Shown here: positions 26,063 to 34,077 of the stretch, one piece after another | Layout: the number at the start of each line of letters is the position of its first letter | Numbering within the stretch: the first letter of the stretch is position 1 | Assembly (NCBI GenBank): GCA_002083825.1 | Contig: DAZV01000022.1 | Coordinates: forward strand, 1 to 64,000 | From: Candidatus Sericytochromatia bacterium S15B-MN24 CBMW_12 | Lineage (GTDB): Bacteria; Cyanobacteriota; Sericytochromatia; S15B-MN24; UBA4093 | Reading direction: 5' to 3' | DNA length: 64,000 bases | The notes under the pieces: model-generated | Seen by the model: the letters and a program-made list of their open reading frames with translations, nothing else | What the model was told of the DNA's origin: nothing | The model's database searches: none | Position numbers and translations under genes: made by a program

Positions 26063-27226
26063 TTGTCATTCCAATTCACCCCGCCGCTTCGCCCCGCCGT
26101 CCTCGAAGGCCTTGCCGCCGTCGGCTTCTCGGAGCCGACCCCCGTCCAGCGGGAGGCCATCCCGCTGATCCTCGCGAAGCGTGACGCCATCGTTCAGGCC
26201 AAGACGGGTTCCGGAAAGACGCTGGCTTACGGCCTGCCGCTTCTGTCGTTCATCAAGCCGGGGCCGAGGCCTCAGGCTCTCGTGATCGCCCCCACGCGCG
26301 AACTCGCCATCCAGATCGGCGAGGCGATCGCGACCGTCGGCGAGCCTTGCGGCCTGCGCGTCGTCACGGTCTACGGCGGCATGAGCCTTCGCCAGCAACG
26401 AAAAGCGGTTCAGGAGGGCCAGGATATCCTGATCGGGACGCCGGGACGCCTCCGGGACCTGGTCGATCAGGACCGGCTCGACCTCAGCGGCGTCAGGTTC
26501 CTGGTGCTGGACGAAGCGGACCGGATGTTCGAGATGGGCTTTCGCAAGGATCTGGACTTTCTCTTCGTTCACGTCCGGATGCGCGAGCAAACCTTGATCT
26601 TCTCGGCGACCATCCCGCCGGAAATCGAGACGCTCGCCCGCAAGCAGATGACCAATCCGGCCAGCGTCAGGCTCGAGAGCGAGGCCTTGTCGCCGGTCGA
26701 GCTGAGCCACTGGTACCTGCGCGTCCCGCGAAAGAAGCGCTACAACCGCCTGGTTGCCCTCTTGCGGATCGAGAAGCCCACGCGCGCGCTCATCTTCACC
26801 GAGATGAAGCATGAGACCGAGGAACTCGCGCGAAGGCTGGAGGAGAAAGGCAAGATCAAGGCCGGCTTCCTGAACGGCAACATGACGCAGATGGACCGAA
26901 ACAAGGTGATGGCCAGCTTCAGGAGCGGAGAGCTGCCGGTGCTCGTGGCCACCGACATCGCGGCCCGCGGCCTGGATATCGAGGGGCTCAGCCACGTTTT
27001 CCATTACTCGCTTCCCGCCGTGGTCGAGACGTACATCCACCGGAGCGGGCGCACGGCGCGAAACGGCAACGTCGGCAAGACCGTCATGCTGGTGAGCCCC
27101 GACATGGAAGCGGAGTTCGACGCGATCCAGAAGCAAATTCCCTGCGCGGAGTATCTCTACCCTCATGGCGCCGAGACCCCCGATTCACCCGATCCGAGCG
27201 AGACCGGGTCCCGGGACGGGGAGTGA
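26063..27226 (+). CDS. DEAD-box RNA helicase
   Basis: A TTG start follows GGAAAGGATT. The 387-aa core helicase has the Q motif (GFSEPTPVQREAIP), motif I AKTGSGKT, Ia PTRELA, GG, Ib TPGR, II LVLDEADRMFEMGF, III SAT, V DIAARGLDI and VI HRSGRTARNG. It unwinds or remodels RNA with ATP in the cytoplasm. The C-terminal tail is short, unlike DeaD or DbpA, so it resembles RhlE-type minimal helicases. It stands alone after a 200-bp gap with no obvious features. Confidence 0.92.
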   Translation: MSFQFTPPLRPAVLEGLAAVGFSEPTPVQREAIPLILAKRDAIVQAKTGSGKTLAYGLPLLSFIKPGPRPQALVIAPTRELAIQIGEAIATVGEPCGLRVVTVYGGMSLRQQRKAVQEGQDILIGTPGRLRDLVDQDRLDLSGVRFLVLDEADRMFEMGFRKDLDFLFVHVRMREQTLIFSATIPPEIETLARKQMTNPASVRLESEALSPVELSHWYLRVPRKKRYNRLVALLRIEKPTRALIFTEMKHETEELARRLEEKGKIKAGFLNGNMTQMDRNKVMASFRSGELPVLVATDIAARGLDIEGLSHVFHYSLPAVVETYIHRSGRTARNGNVGKTVMLVSPDMEAEFDAIQKQIPCAEYLYPHGAETPDSPDPSETGSRDGE

Positions 27227-27365
27227 TCGGCGGCCGTCCCCCGATGACAAACGCGGGACCCGTTGCTAGATTTGGGAGGGCTCGGCAGAGGCCTTGCGAG
27301 GATCCGGGCCCGCCGGAAGACCTACGGCTGGAATCGCGGCCAGAATTGCGGGAAGGAAGAACGAC

Positions 27366-27890
27366 ATGATGGCCAAGCTCGCGATCGCGGCGGTGGCTGC
27401 GATCCTTCTCGCCCAGGGGGCTCAGGCGCTCCCAGCATTCCCGGACGTCCGGGGGCGCGATCTGAACGGGAGCGACGTGGCCACCCGGGAGCATCGAGGG
27501 CAGGCGATCGCCTACCTCCTCGGTTTCAGCTACGACAGCCGCGCCGAGCTCGAATCCTGGGTGAAGATCCTGCCGGAACTGGCGAAGCGAACGCATCCCG
27601 AGCGCCCGCTACGGGTCGTCCAGATGCCCGTCCTCACGGGGGCCGCCGTCTGGGCGCGACCGTTCATCGAGTCGGGCATGGCCAAGAATACCCCCAAGGC
27701 CGAGCGCCGCAACGTCATGACGACCACGGACCGCGATGCGCTGGTGAAGGGGCTCGAGATCTCGGATCCGGATCGCGCGGCCGTGCTCGCCCTGGTGGAT
27801 GCCGAGGGGCAAGTGCGTCTCATCCTCCGAGGCGGACCTACCGAGGCCAATGAAAAGGAACTCGCGGCCGGCGTGAACGCGCTTCCATGA
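27366..27890 (+). CDS. Secreted thioredoxin-fold-like protein without cysteines
   Basis: The start at 27366 gives MMAKLAIAAVAAILLAQGAQ, a signal peptide. The 174-aa product resembles the thioredoxin/AhpC-like superfamily in strand order (PAFPDVRGRDLNGSDVATRE, YLLGFSYDSRAELESWV, DRAAVLALVDAEGQVRLILR), but no Cys is present, so redox activity is unlikely. YtfJ-like proteins are one possibility. It probably acts in the periplasm. No partner is evident. Confidence 0.5.
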   Translation: MMAKLAIAAVAAILLAQGAQALPAFPDVRGRDLNGSDVATREHRGQAIAYLLGFSYDSRAELESWVKILPELAKRTHPERPLRVVQMPVLTGAAVWARPFIESGMAKNTPKAERRNVMTTTDRDALVKGLEISDPDRAAVLALVDAEGQVRLILRGGPTEANEKELAAGVNALP

Positions 27891-28023
27891 GACGCCGACA
27901 CCTCGATCACACCCGCTGAGCAGGCCATCCTCGCTCCATGGATCGATGACGCCCACCGGCACTCGGCATGGCATATGGCATGGCATAATGAATCCGTTCC
28001 GGGTACGAGGAAGGGATTCCGAC

Positions 28024-29193
28024 ATGATCCAGAAGGACGACGCCCCCGACCGCGAGGGGGACGGGACGGCTTACTCGCAGGACAAGAGCCGCCAGTTCGA
28101 GTTGCTGGTCCAGAGCGTCGTCGACTACGCGATCTTCATGCTGGATCCCGAAGGTCGGGCGATGACCTGGAACAAGGGCGCCGAGCAGCTCTTCGGGTAC
28201 CCGGAAGCCGAGGCCATCGGAAAGCCGCTCTCCACCTTTTATGATCCCGCGGACGCGGAGGCCGGCAAGCCCGAGCAACTCCTGCAGGCCGCGCTGGCGG
28301 CGGGGCACATCGAAGCCGAGTCCTGGGCCGTCCGCAAAGACGGCAGCCGCTTCTGGGCCGATGCGGTCATCACGGCCACCCGCGACGCGCAGGGCCGCCT
28401 GGTCGGATTCGGGAAGGTCACCCGGGACCTGACGACCCATCGAGCAGCCGAAGAAGATCTGAGGCGCTCCTACGAACGCCTGAAAGAACTCGACACCCTG
28501 AAGGATCACTTCCTTTCGACCGTCTCCCACGAGATGAAGACCCCCCTCTCCCTCATCATGGGCTATGCCGAGCTGCTACAAGACAAGTACCCCCAGGAGC
28601 CCTTTCTGGCGGGCATCCACGAGGGCAGCATCCGACTCATGGAACACCTCAACAAGATGCTCGACTACAGCGCCCTGCTGAGCGGGAGCCTTCCCCTCTA
28701 CAAGACCGAAGTCAACCTTGGGGAAGCGGTCGAGAACGCCCGGGAGATCCTGGAGGCGGATCAGGATTTCCACCTCAAGCACCTGCACCTCCAGGTCGAG
28801 GTAGATCCCGGGGTTCCCGCGATTCAGGGGGACTTTCGCCGGATCACCCAGATGCTTCTCGAGTTGCTGGACAACGCCAAGAAGTTCACTCCCGAGGAGG
28901 GAAACATCAAGATCCACGTCTCGCAGGAGGGGAGTGAGGTGCAAATCGAAGTTTGCGACACGGGACGCGGGATCCCGGATAGCGAGATTGCCCGAATCTG
29001 GCAGCCCTTCGCCCAGGTGGAAGCCGGAAAAGCCGCTCAGAAGGGCGGCATGGGGCTCGGGCTGGGGCTCACGATCACCAAGGAACTCGCCGAACTCCAC
29101 AGGGGGAGAATCACGGTATCGAGCCGGCTCGGAGCGGGATCCTGCTTTTCGATCATGCTTCCGATCAGCACGATCGACTCGCCCGAAAAGTAG
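28024..29193 (+). CDS. PAS-domain histidine kinase, soluble
   Basis: The start at 28024 follows AGGAAGGGA; upstream a 12-bp tandem repeat (GGCATGGCATAT, about 27965-27987) suggests non-coding DNA. The 389-aa protein has a PAS domain (VQSVVDYAIFMLDPEGRAMT, residues about 25-130), a short coiled linker and HisKA with phospho-His in LSTVSHEMKTPLSLIMGYAE. The HATPase domain has LLDNAKKFTP, CDTGRGIPDSEIARIWQPF and GLGLGLTITKEL. No membrane helix and no adjacent regulator are present. It is closely paralogous to the C-terminal half of the kinase at 40214. The signal is unknown. Confidence 0.88.
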   Translation: MIQKDDAPDREGDGTAYSQDKSRQFELLVQSVVDYAIFMLDPEGRAMTWNKGAEQLFGYPEAEAIGKPLSTFYDPADAEAGKPEQLLQAALAAGHIEAESWAVRKDGSRFWADAVITATRDAQGRLVGFGKVTRDLTTHRAAEEDLRRSYERLKELDTLKDHFLSTVSHEMKTPLSLIMGYAELLQDKYPQEPFLAGIHEGSIRLMEHLNKMLDYSALLSGSLPLYKTEVNLGEAVENAREILEADQDFHLKHLHLQVEVDPGVPAIQGDFRRITQMLLELLDNAKKFTPEEGNIKIHVSQEGSEVQIEVCDTGRGIPDSEIARIWQPFAQVEAGKAAQKGGMGLGLGLTITKELAELHRGRITVSSRLGAGSCFSIMLPISTIDSPEK

Positions 29194-29209
29194 CTCCGAG
29201 CCCGTTCCC

Positions 29210-30778
29210 TCAGGAACTGCAGGAGAGCATCGAGCAGCCCGCGCGATTCCGGGCCCAGTCGGGACGGCGCATCGCGAACCGCTCCCGGCCCGGCTGGTCC
29301 TCGTAGGGGCGCCTCAGAATCTCCCGCAGCTCCAGGATGCCCGCATCGTCGCCTTGCTCGGCGCGGTCGATGGCCTCTTGCGCGAGGTAGTTTCGCAGGA
29401 CGTAGCGAGGGTTGGCCGCGCGCATGCGCGCGCGTCGCTCCCCGGGGGACGCGGGGTCGCTGCGGAGCCGCGCGGCGTAGCGGGCGAGCCAGTCGTTGAA
29501 CTCCGGCTCGGCCCTTTTCATTTTTTCCGGGTCGTAGAACGCCGCGCGCAGGGGATCGAGGTTGGGGACTCGGGGGTCGACCTCGGCGAGTTCGCGGAAG
29601 AAGATCGACATGTCGACTTCAGCCGCTTGTAGCAAGGCGTGTAACGCCTGCATCAGGGCGACGTCCTCGTCCCGGCCCTCCGCCAGGCCGAGCTTGCCGG
29701 CGATGCCGGCGCGGTTGGCCTGGTCGAAGGCTGCGAGGTAGCGCTCCAGACCGGCGCGCAAGGGTTCCAGGGAGTCGAAGACGGGGACGAGGGCGTTTGC
29801 GAGTCGGTTGAGGTTCCAGAGGGCTATCCGGGGTTGGTTTCCGAAGCGATAGCGGCGCTGGTCGGCGTCGGTGGTGTTGGGAGTCCAGTCGGGGTCGAAG
29901 TCGTCGATCCAGCCGTAGGGTCCGTAGTCGATGGTCAGGCCCAGGACCGACATGTTGTCGGTGTTCATGACGCCGTGAACGAAGCCCACGCGCATCCAGT
30001 GCGCGATCATGCGGGCGGTGCGCTCGCAGACCTGCCCGAAGAACTCGGAACGCACCTGCTCGGTGACGTCGGTACCGTCGAGCAACTCGGGGAAGTCCCT
30101 GCGGATCGTGAAGTCGACAAGCTGCGACAAGAGGGCCGTATCGCCGCGGGCGGCGGGAAGTTCGAAGCTGCCGAAGCGGATGAAGGACGGCGCGACCCGG
30201 CAGACGACGGCGCCGGGTTCGGGGCGGGGATGGCCGTCGTAGAACATGTCGCGCATGACGGGTTCTCCGGTGGCCACGAGGCTCAGGGCGCGGGTGGTCG
30301 GTACGCCGAGGTGATGCATGGCCTCGCTGCAGAGGAATTCTCGAATCGAGGAGCGCAAGACGGCGCGACCATCGGCACCGCGCGAGTAGGGGGTCGGTCC
30401 CGCACCCTTGAGTTGGAGTTCCCAGCGTTCGCCCCGGGCATCGAGGATTTCGCCGAGGGTGATGGCGCGGCCGTCTCCCAGCTGTCCCGCCCAGTTGCCG
30501 AACTGGTGTCCGCCGTAGTTGGCGGCGTAAGGCTCCATGCCCTCCAGCAAGGCGTTGCCGCCGAAGACCTGCGCGAACGACGGGTCGGCGAGGTCCTCGG
30601 GGCTGAAACCGAGGAATGTGGCCACCTCGGGGGAGTAAGCGACCAAGCGGGGGGCGGGAACCGGCGTCGGGTGGGTGCGCGAGTAGAGCGCGGCTCGTAC
30701 CTGCCGGCGATGCGCGCCGGTTTCAGGATCGCCGGGCAGTTCTCGAACGAAGGAATTGTCGAAGCGCAGCGTGATCAT
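29210..30778 (-). CDS. selO: SelO/YdiU pseudokinase AMPylase
   Basis: The 522-aa protein has the SelO core [80 protein letters not shown] and DFDP. SelO has an inverted nucleotide orientation and transfers AMP from ATP to proteins involved in redox balance. It ends in CSMLSCSS; selenoprotein members have Sec near this C-terminus, and here it is Cys. Length is as expected. It stands alone next to the mrp operon. Confidence 0.92.
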   Translation of the reverse strand: MITLRFDNSFVRELPGDPETGAHRRQVRAALYSRTHPTPVPAPRLVAYSPEVATFLGFSPEDLADPSFAQVFGGNALLEGMEPYAANYGGHQFGNWAGQLGDGRAITLGEILDARGERWELQLKGAGPTPYSRGADGRAVLRSSIREFLCSEAMHHLGVPTTRALSLVATGEPVMRDMFYDGHPRPEPGAVVCRVAPSFIRFGSFELPAARGDTALLSQLVDFTIRRDFPELLDGTDVTEQVRSEFFGQVCERTARMIAHWMRVGFVHGVMNTDNMSVLGLTIDYGPYGWIDDFDPDWTPNTTDADQRRYRFGNQPRIALWNLNRLANALVPVFDSLEPLRAGLERYLAAFDQANRAGIAGKLGLAEGRDEDVALMQALHALLQAAEVDMSIFFRELAEVDPRVPNLDPLRAAFYDPEKMKRAEPEFNDWLARYAARLRSDPASPGERRARMRAANPRYVLRNYLAQEAIDRAEQGDDAGILELREILRRPYEDQPGRERFAMRRPDWARNRAGCSMLSCSS

Positions 30779-30824
30779 GACTCCACGGTATCACGCGGCG
30801 GGGAGGATTTCATCGGAGCCCCCT

Positions 30825-31142
30825 TCATGAGGGAGGGTTTTTCAGCTCGTCCTTTCGGTTGACGTTGGGGGTGCGCAGGACGTGGGCAGTGAGGGCGATC
30901 GCCTGGGTCACCACCGGCGTGGTCAGGAGCAGCACCAGGGCGGTCAGGACCCCCTTCTCGCCCTCCCCCCAGGGCAGCAGGGCCGCCGAGGAAAGGTGAA
31001 CCAGCAGGGCTCCCATGGTCGTGACCTTGGCGAGCGAGTTCAGGCGGGTGTAGACGTCAGGGAAGCGGTAGATTCCCAGCACGCCGGCCGCGCAGATGGC
31101 GATTCCCGCGTAGAGGCCCAGCAGGCCGAGTAGGGCCATCAT
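30825..31142 (-). CDS. mrpG: MrpG subunit of the Na+/H+ antiporter
   Basis: The 105-aa protein has three hydrophobic helices and the MrpG pattern GVLGIYRFPDVYTRLNSLAK and VLLLTTPVVTQAIALTAHVL. The start ATG at 31142 overlaps the mrpF stop (ATGA). GGAGGA lies directly before it, so the next codon (ATG at 31139) is an alternative. It is the last gene of the mrpABCDEFG operon. Confidence 0.9.
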   Translation of the reverse strand: MMALLGLLGLYAGIAICAAGVLGIYRFPDVYTRLNSLAKVTTMGALLVHLSSAALLPWGEGEKGVLTALVLLLTTPVVTQAIALTAHVLRTPNVNRKDELKNPPS

Positions 31143-31408
31143 TCCTCCATGACCTTTCCCCAGGCGATGAACTTCGCGAGGATGATCGTGCTGGTGAACG
31201 CCAGGAGGGCGGCGACCAGGGCGGCGTCGAGGTAGACCTCGGAGCCTTCCAGGACGGCGGCCACGGCCAGGATGAAGGTCAGCAGGGCGATGGTGAGGTC
31301 GCCGGCGAGCAGGCGATCGGGAAGGGACGGCCCGGTGACGACGCGCCAGGTGGCGGCCAGGGCCAGGAAAACCAAGATCACCAGGGCGATGAGCAGCATG
31401 GTCACCAT
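31139..31408 (-). CDS. mrpF: MrpF subunit
   Basis: The 89-aa, three-helix protein contains TWRVVTGPSLPDRLLAGDLT and VYLDAALVAALLAFTSTIIL, the MrpF signature with the conserved P-x-x-DR segment. It overlaps mrpE by 7 bp and mrpG by 4 bp, a tightly coupled operon. It is part of the hetero-oligomeric Mrp complex in the inner membrane. Confidence 0.92.
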   Translation of the reverse strand: MVTMLLIALVILVFLALAATWRVVTGPSLPDRLLAGDLTIALLTFILAVAAVLEGSEVYLDAALVAALLAFTSTIILAKFIAWGKVMEE

Positions 31409-31905
31409 GTGGTTGCCTCCTTGAGATAGCGGCAGTAGAGGTCAATCACGGCCTCTCGGGCCGCATCGGGATCGGGGGCGTCCAGAAAGTGGACGTAGAG
31501 GATGCTCTGGGTCTCGTCGATGGCGACGATCTGCTGTCCGGGGGTGAGTGCGATGCCGTAGGCCAGGAGAATGAGGGCCGAGCGCGGCGCCCCGGGGACG
31601 GGAACGGCCAGGATGGCGGGCGCAATGTGAAGTCGAGGGGAGAGCACCTTGAGAAAGACGCGGAAGGTGGATCGGACCATGTCCACGCTGACGTAGCCGA
31701 GCAGGTAGCCCCCCACCCCTTTCAGCCATGGGAAAGTGTGACGCAGGGGAAGCGAGAGATTCAGCTCCGAGAGCCTCGTGAGGATACCCCAGGCGCTCAG
31801 GACGACGAGAGTCCCGTAAACGCTTTCCCTGACGCCGACGCGACCGACGAGCGCGAACCAGATCCCCAGCCCGATCGCGAGGAAGAAGACGAGTCCGGCG
31901 TTCAC
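31402..31905 (-). CDS. mrpE: MrpE subunit
   Basis: A GTG start at 31905 overlaps the mrpD stop (GTGA). The 167-aa product has two N-terminal membrane helices (AGLVFFLAIGLGIWFALVGR). Its cytoplasmic part has TLLGYV-like VGGYLLGYVSVDMVRSTFRV and LTPGQQIVAIDETQSILYVH, typical of MrpE (LTPGT in relatives). It is needed for assembly of the antiporter. Confidence 0.88.
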   Translation of the reverse strand: MNAGLVFFLAIGLGIWFALVGRVGVRESVYGTLVVLSAWGILTRLSELNLSLPLRHTFPWLKGVGGYLLGYVSVDMVRSTFRVFLKVLSPRLHIAPAILAVPVPGAPRSALILLAYGIALTPGQQIVAIDETQSILYVHFLDAPDPDAAREAVIDLYCRYLKEATTW

Positions 31906-33353
31906 AACGCGCCCTCCGGGAGGTCGGGGGGGGCGAAACCAGGAGACTCGAGCTCCGCGGCAGCCTGCATGCAAGCCGCCAAGAGCGTTTCGCCGCCGAA
32001 GAGTCCCAGCAGGACGAGGGTCGTGTTGAGGGTGAGGGCGGAGATGACCCAGGCGGAGGGTCTTCCCGGCAGCCGGCCATCTTCCCAGAAGAGACGCCGA
32101 AAGGCCTTCAAGGTGTATCCGGCCGTCATCAGGCTGCCGACGCCCGCGACCGCGACCCCGATCCATTGTCTGGCCGCCACTCCTTCGCCGAGGAGGGCGA
32201 TCTTGGCGAAGAAGCCGAGGGTGGGGGGGAGTCCGATCAGGGACAAGGATCCGAGGAGGTAGGCGGCGGCGAGGAGGGGCATGTCCCGGCCTTTTCCGAC
32301 GAGGTCGTCGAAGCGCGTGCTGCCGACGCGATCGGCGATCGCCCCCGTGGTCATGAACAGCAGGGCCTTGGCGAGCGAGTGGCTGATCAGGTACAGGATG
32401 GCGACTCCCAGGCCTCCGACCGTGCCCCAACTCAGGGCGAGCAGCACGAACCCGAGCTGACTGATCGATGAAAAACCCAGCATGCGCTTGGCGTCGGGTT
32501 CTCGCCATGCGGCCAGGGCTCCGAAAAGCAGGGAAACGGCACCGAGCCCGAGGAAGAGGCCGAGGAGCGCATCTCCCATGAGGAGGGGCCAGAAGCGCAA
32601 GAGGCCGTACATTCCCACGGCGATGAGAAGACCGGCGAGCAGCATGCTTCCGGGGGTCGTGGCCGCGGCATGGGCGTCGGGTTGCCAGAAGTGGAAGGGG
32701 AAGATAGCTCCCTTGAGCAGGAAGGAGACGAGCAGGAAGGGCGCCGTCCAGAACGCCGGTTCGGGCAGCCGGCGGGCCACCTCGGTCATCTCGAGGGCTC
32801 CCGTTTCCCCGTAGAGGCTCACCACCGCGACGAGCAGGAAGATCGATCCCAGAACGCTCTGGGCGGAGTACTTCCAGGCCGCCTCCAGGGGAGCGTGACG
32901 GCCCATGGAGACGAGCAGGTAGGAGGAGACGGCGACGAGTTCGAAGAAGACGTAGAAGTTGAAGAAGTCGCCGGTGATGAAGAGTCCGTTGAGGGCCAGG
33001 AGCAGCAACGGGAAGCTCACGTGGTAGATGGGGTTTTGAGTCGGCGGGACGCTCCGCAGGCTCTGGTCGAGGTGGTAGAGCGCGCTCAGGCTGAAGAGCA
33101 GGCCCGTGAGGACGAGCATGAGGCGGCTGAACATGTCGGCCCGCAGGCGGATTCCGTAGGGCACGGACCAGCCTCCCACCGCGGTGGAAACGGTTTCACC
33201 GGCCAGGAACAGCCCCAGGGCGAGGGCGAGGCTCAGCAGGCTCATGGCGAGGACGGTCCAAGCTTGCCACCGGGGCCTCCCCATCGTCAGGAGGACCGCG
33301 AAGAGGCCCGTCAGGGGAGTGAGCAAGACCCATGGCAGCATCATCGTTTCCAC
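31902..33353 (-). CDS. mrpD: MrpD subunit
   Basis: The 483-aa polytopic protein is homologous to the NuoN/NuoM antiporter-like subunits of complex I: ALNGLFITGDFFNFYVFFEL, LKGAIFPFHFWQPDAHAAAT, SISQLGFVLLALSWGT and SLIGLPPTLGFFAKIAL. The conserved Glu in VFFEL and Lys in LLKGAIFPFH of the proton path are present. It overlaps mrpC by 13 bp and mrpE by 4 bp. It works with MrpA as the ion-translocating core. Confidence 0.93.
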   Translation of the reverse strand: METMMLPWVLLTPLTGLFAVLLTMGRPRWQAWTVLAMSLLSLALALGLFLAGETVSTAVGGWSVPYGIRLRADMFSRLMLVLTGLLFSLSALYHLDQSLRSVPPTQNPIYHVSFPLLLLALNGLFITGDFFNFYVFFELVAVSSYLLVSMGRHAPLEAAWKYSAQSVLGSIFLLVAVVSLYGETGALEMTEVARRLPEPAFWTAPFLLVSFLLKGAIFPFHFWQPDAHAAATTPGSMLLAGLLIAVGMYGLLRFWPLLMGDALLGLFLGLGAVSLLFGALAAWREPDAKRMLGFSSISQLGFVLLALSWGTVGGLGVAILYLISHSLAKALLFMTTGAIADRVGSTRFDDLVGKGRDMPLLAAAYLLGSLSLIGLPPTLGFFAKIALLGEGVAARQWIGVAVAGVGSLMTAGYTLKAFRRLFWEDGRLPGRPSAWVISALTLNTTLVLLGLFGGETLLAACMQAAAELESPGFAPPDLPEGAL

Positions 33354-33673
33354 TCATGCATGGCCTCGGCGTCGAGCGATTTGCGCTCGTGAGCGAGGCG
33401 TGCCGCCAGCATCAGAAGGAAGGTCGCCAGTCCGAACCCGATGACGATGGCCGTCAGCACCATGGCCTGCACCATGGGATCGACGAAGGGTCCTCCCAGT
33501 TGCACGAAGGGAGCGTGGCGGCCGGGAATCGTTCCCGCGGTCAAGATGAAGAGGTTGGCTCCGTTGAAGACCAGGTAGATCCCGAAGGCGATGCGCAGGA
33601 GGTCCCGTCCGAGGAGCTGGTAGATGCCGATCGTGAAGAGGATTCCCACGGCCAGCGCGTAGAGGAGGCTCAT
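33341..33673 (-). CDS. mrpC: MrpC subunit
   Basis: The 110-aa NuoK-like protein has three helices with YQLLGRDLLRIAFGIYLVFN and ANLFILTAG, then DPMVQAMVLTAIVIGFGLAT. The start ATG at 33673 overlaps the mrpB stop by 4 bp; the longer upstream frame is antisense-like filler and was not used. It contributes to the Mrp membrane complex. Confidence 0.92.
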   Translation of the reverse strand: MSLLYALAVGILFTIGIYQLLGRDLLRIAFGIYLVFNGANLFILTAGTIPGRHAPFVQLGGPFVDPMVQAMVLTAIVIGFGLATFLLMLAARLAHERKSLDAEAMHEWKR

Positions 33674-34077
33674 GAGCGGGGTTCCCGGAGGTTGGTGAAG
33701 GCCGTCAGCAGTCCCCCGCCGATCACCAGGAAGATGGCCGTGTCGAAGAGGGTGGTGCTGGAGAGCGTGTCGAAGGCGAGGGGGATCTTGAAGGCGGTGA
33801 GCATCGCCTTGCCGGCGAGCACGGGCAGGCCCAGGAGCGCGAGCAGCAAGCCGATGCCGACGATCAAGGCGACTCGGAAGATCCGGGGGGGAATGCGCCG
33901 GCACGCCTCCGCGTAGCCGAGGACGACGAACTGGAGGATCACGGCCAGGAGGATCAGGATGGCGGCCGTGAAGCCCTCTCCGGGGAGCGTTCCCGCGTAG
34001 AAGATCTCCTGCCAGGCGATGATCCAGGTGACGGCCAGGACGGCGCTCGCGACGAAGCGCACCAGGAGGTTATTCAT
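33670..34077 (-). CDS. mrpB: MrpB subunit
   Basis: The 135-aa four-helix protein has TLPGEGFTAAILILLAVILQ and SSTTLFDTAIFLVIGGGLLT, the MrpB/MnhB pattern. It overlaps mrpA by 8 bp. A separate MrpB and a 769-aa MrpA mean the operon is of the seven-gene type, not the fused A/B six-gene type common in proteobacteria. Confidence 0.92.
   Translation of the reverse strand: MNNLLVRFVASAVLAVTWIIAWQEIFYAGTLPGEGFTAAILILLAVILQFVVLGYAEACRRIPPRIFRVALIVGIGLLLALLGLPVLAGKAMLTAFKIPLAFDTLSSTTLFDTAIFLVIGGGLLTAFTNLREPRS

Noticed and set aside
27965-27987. GGCATGGCATAT tandem repeat
   Set aside because: Only two imperfect units in a short leader; no spacer-repeat structure, so neither CRISPR nor a clear operator.
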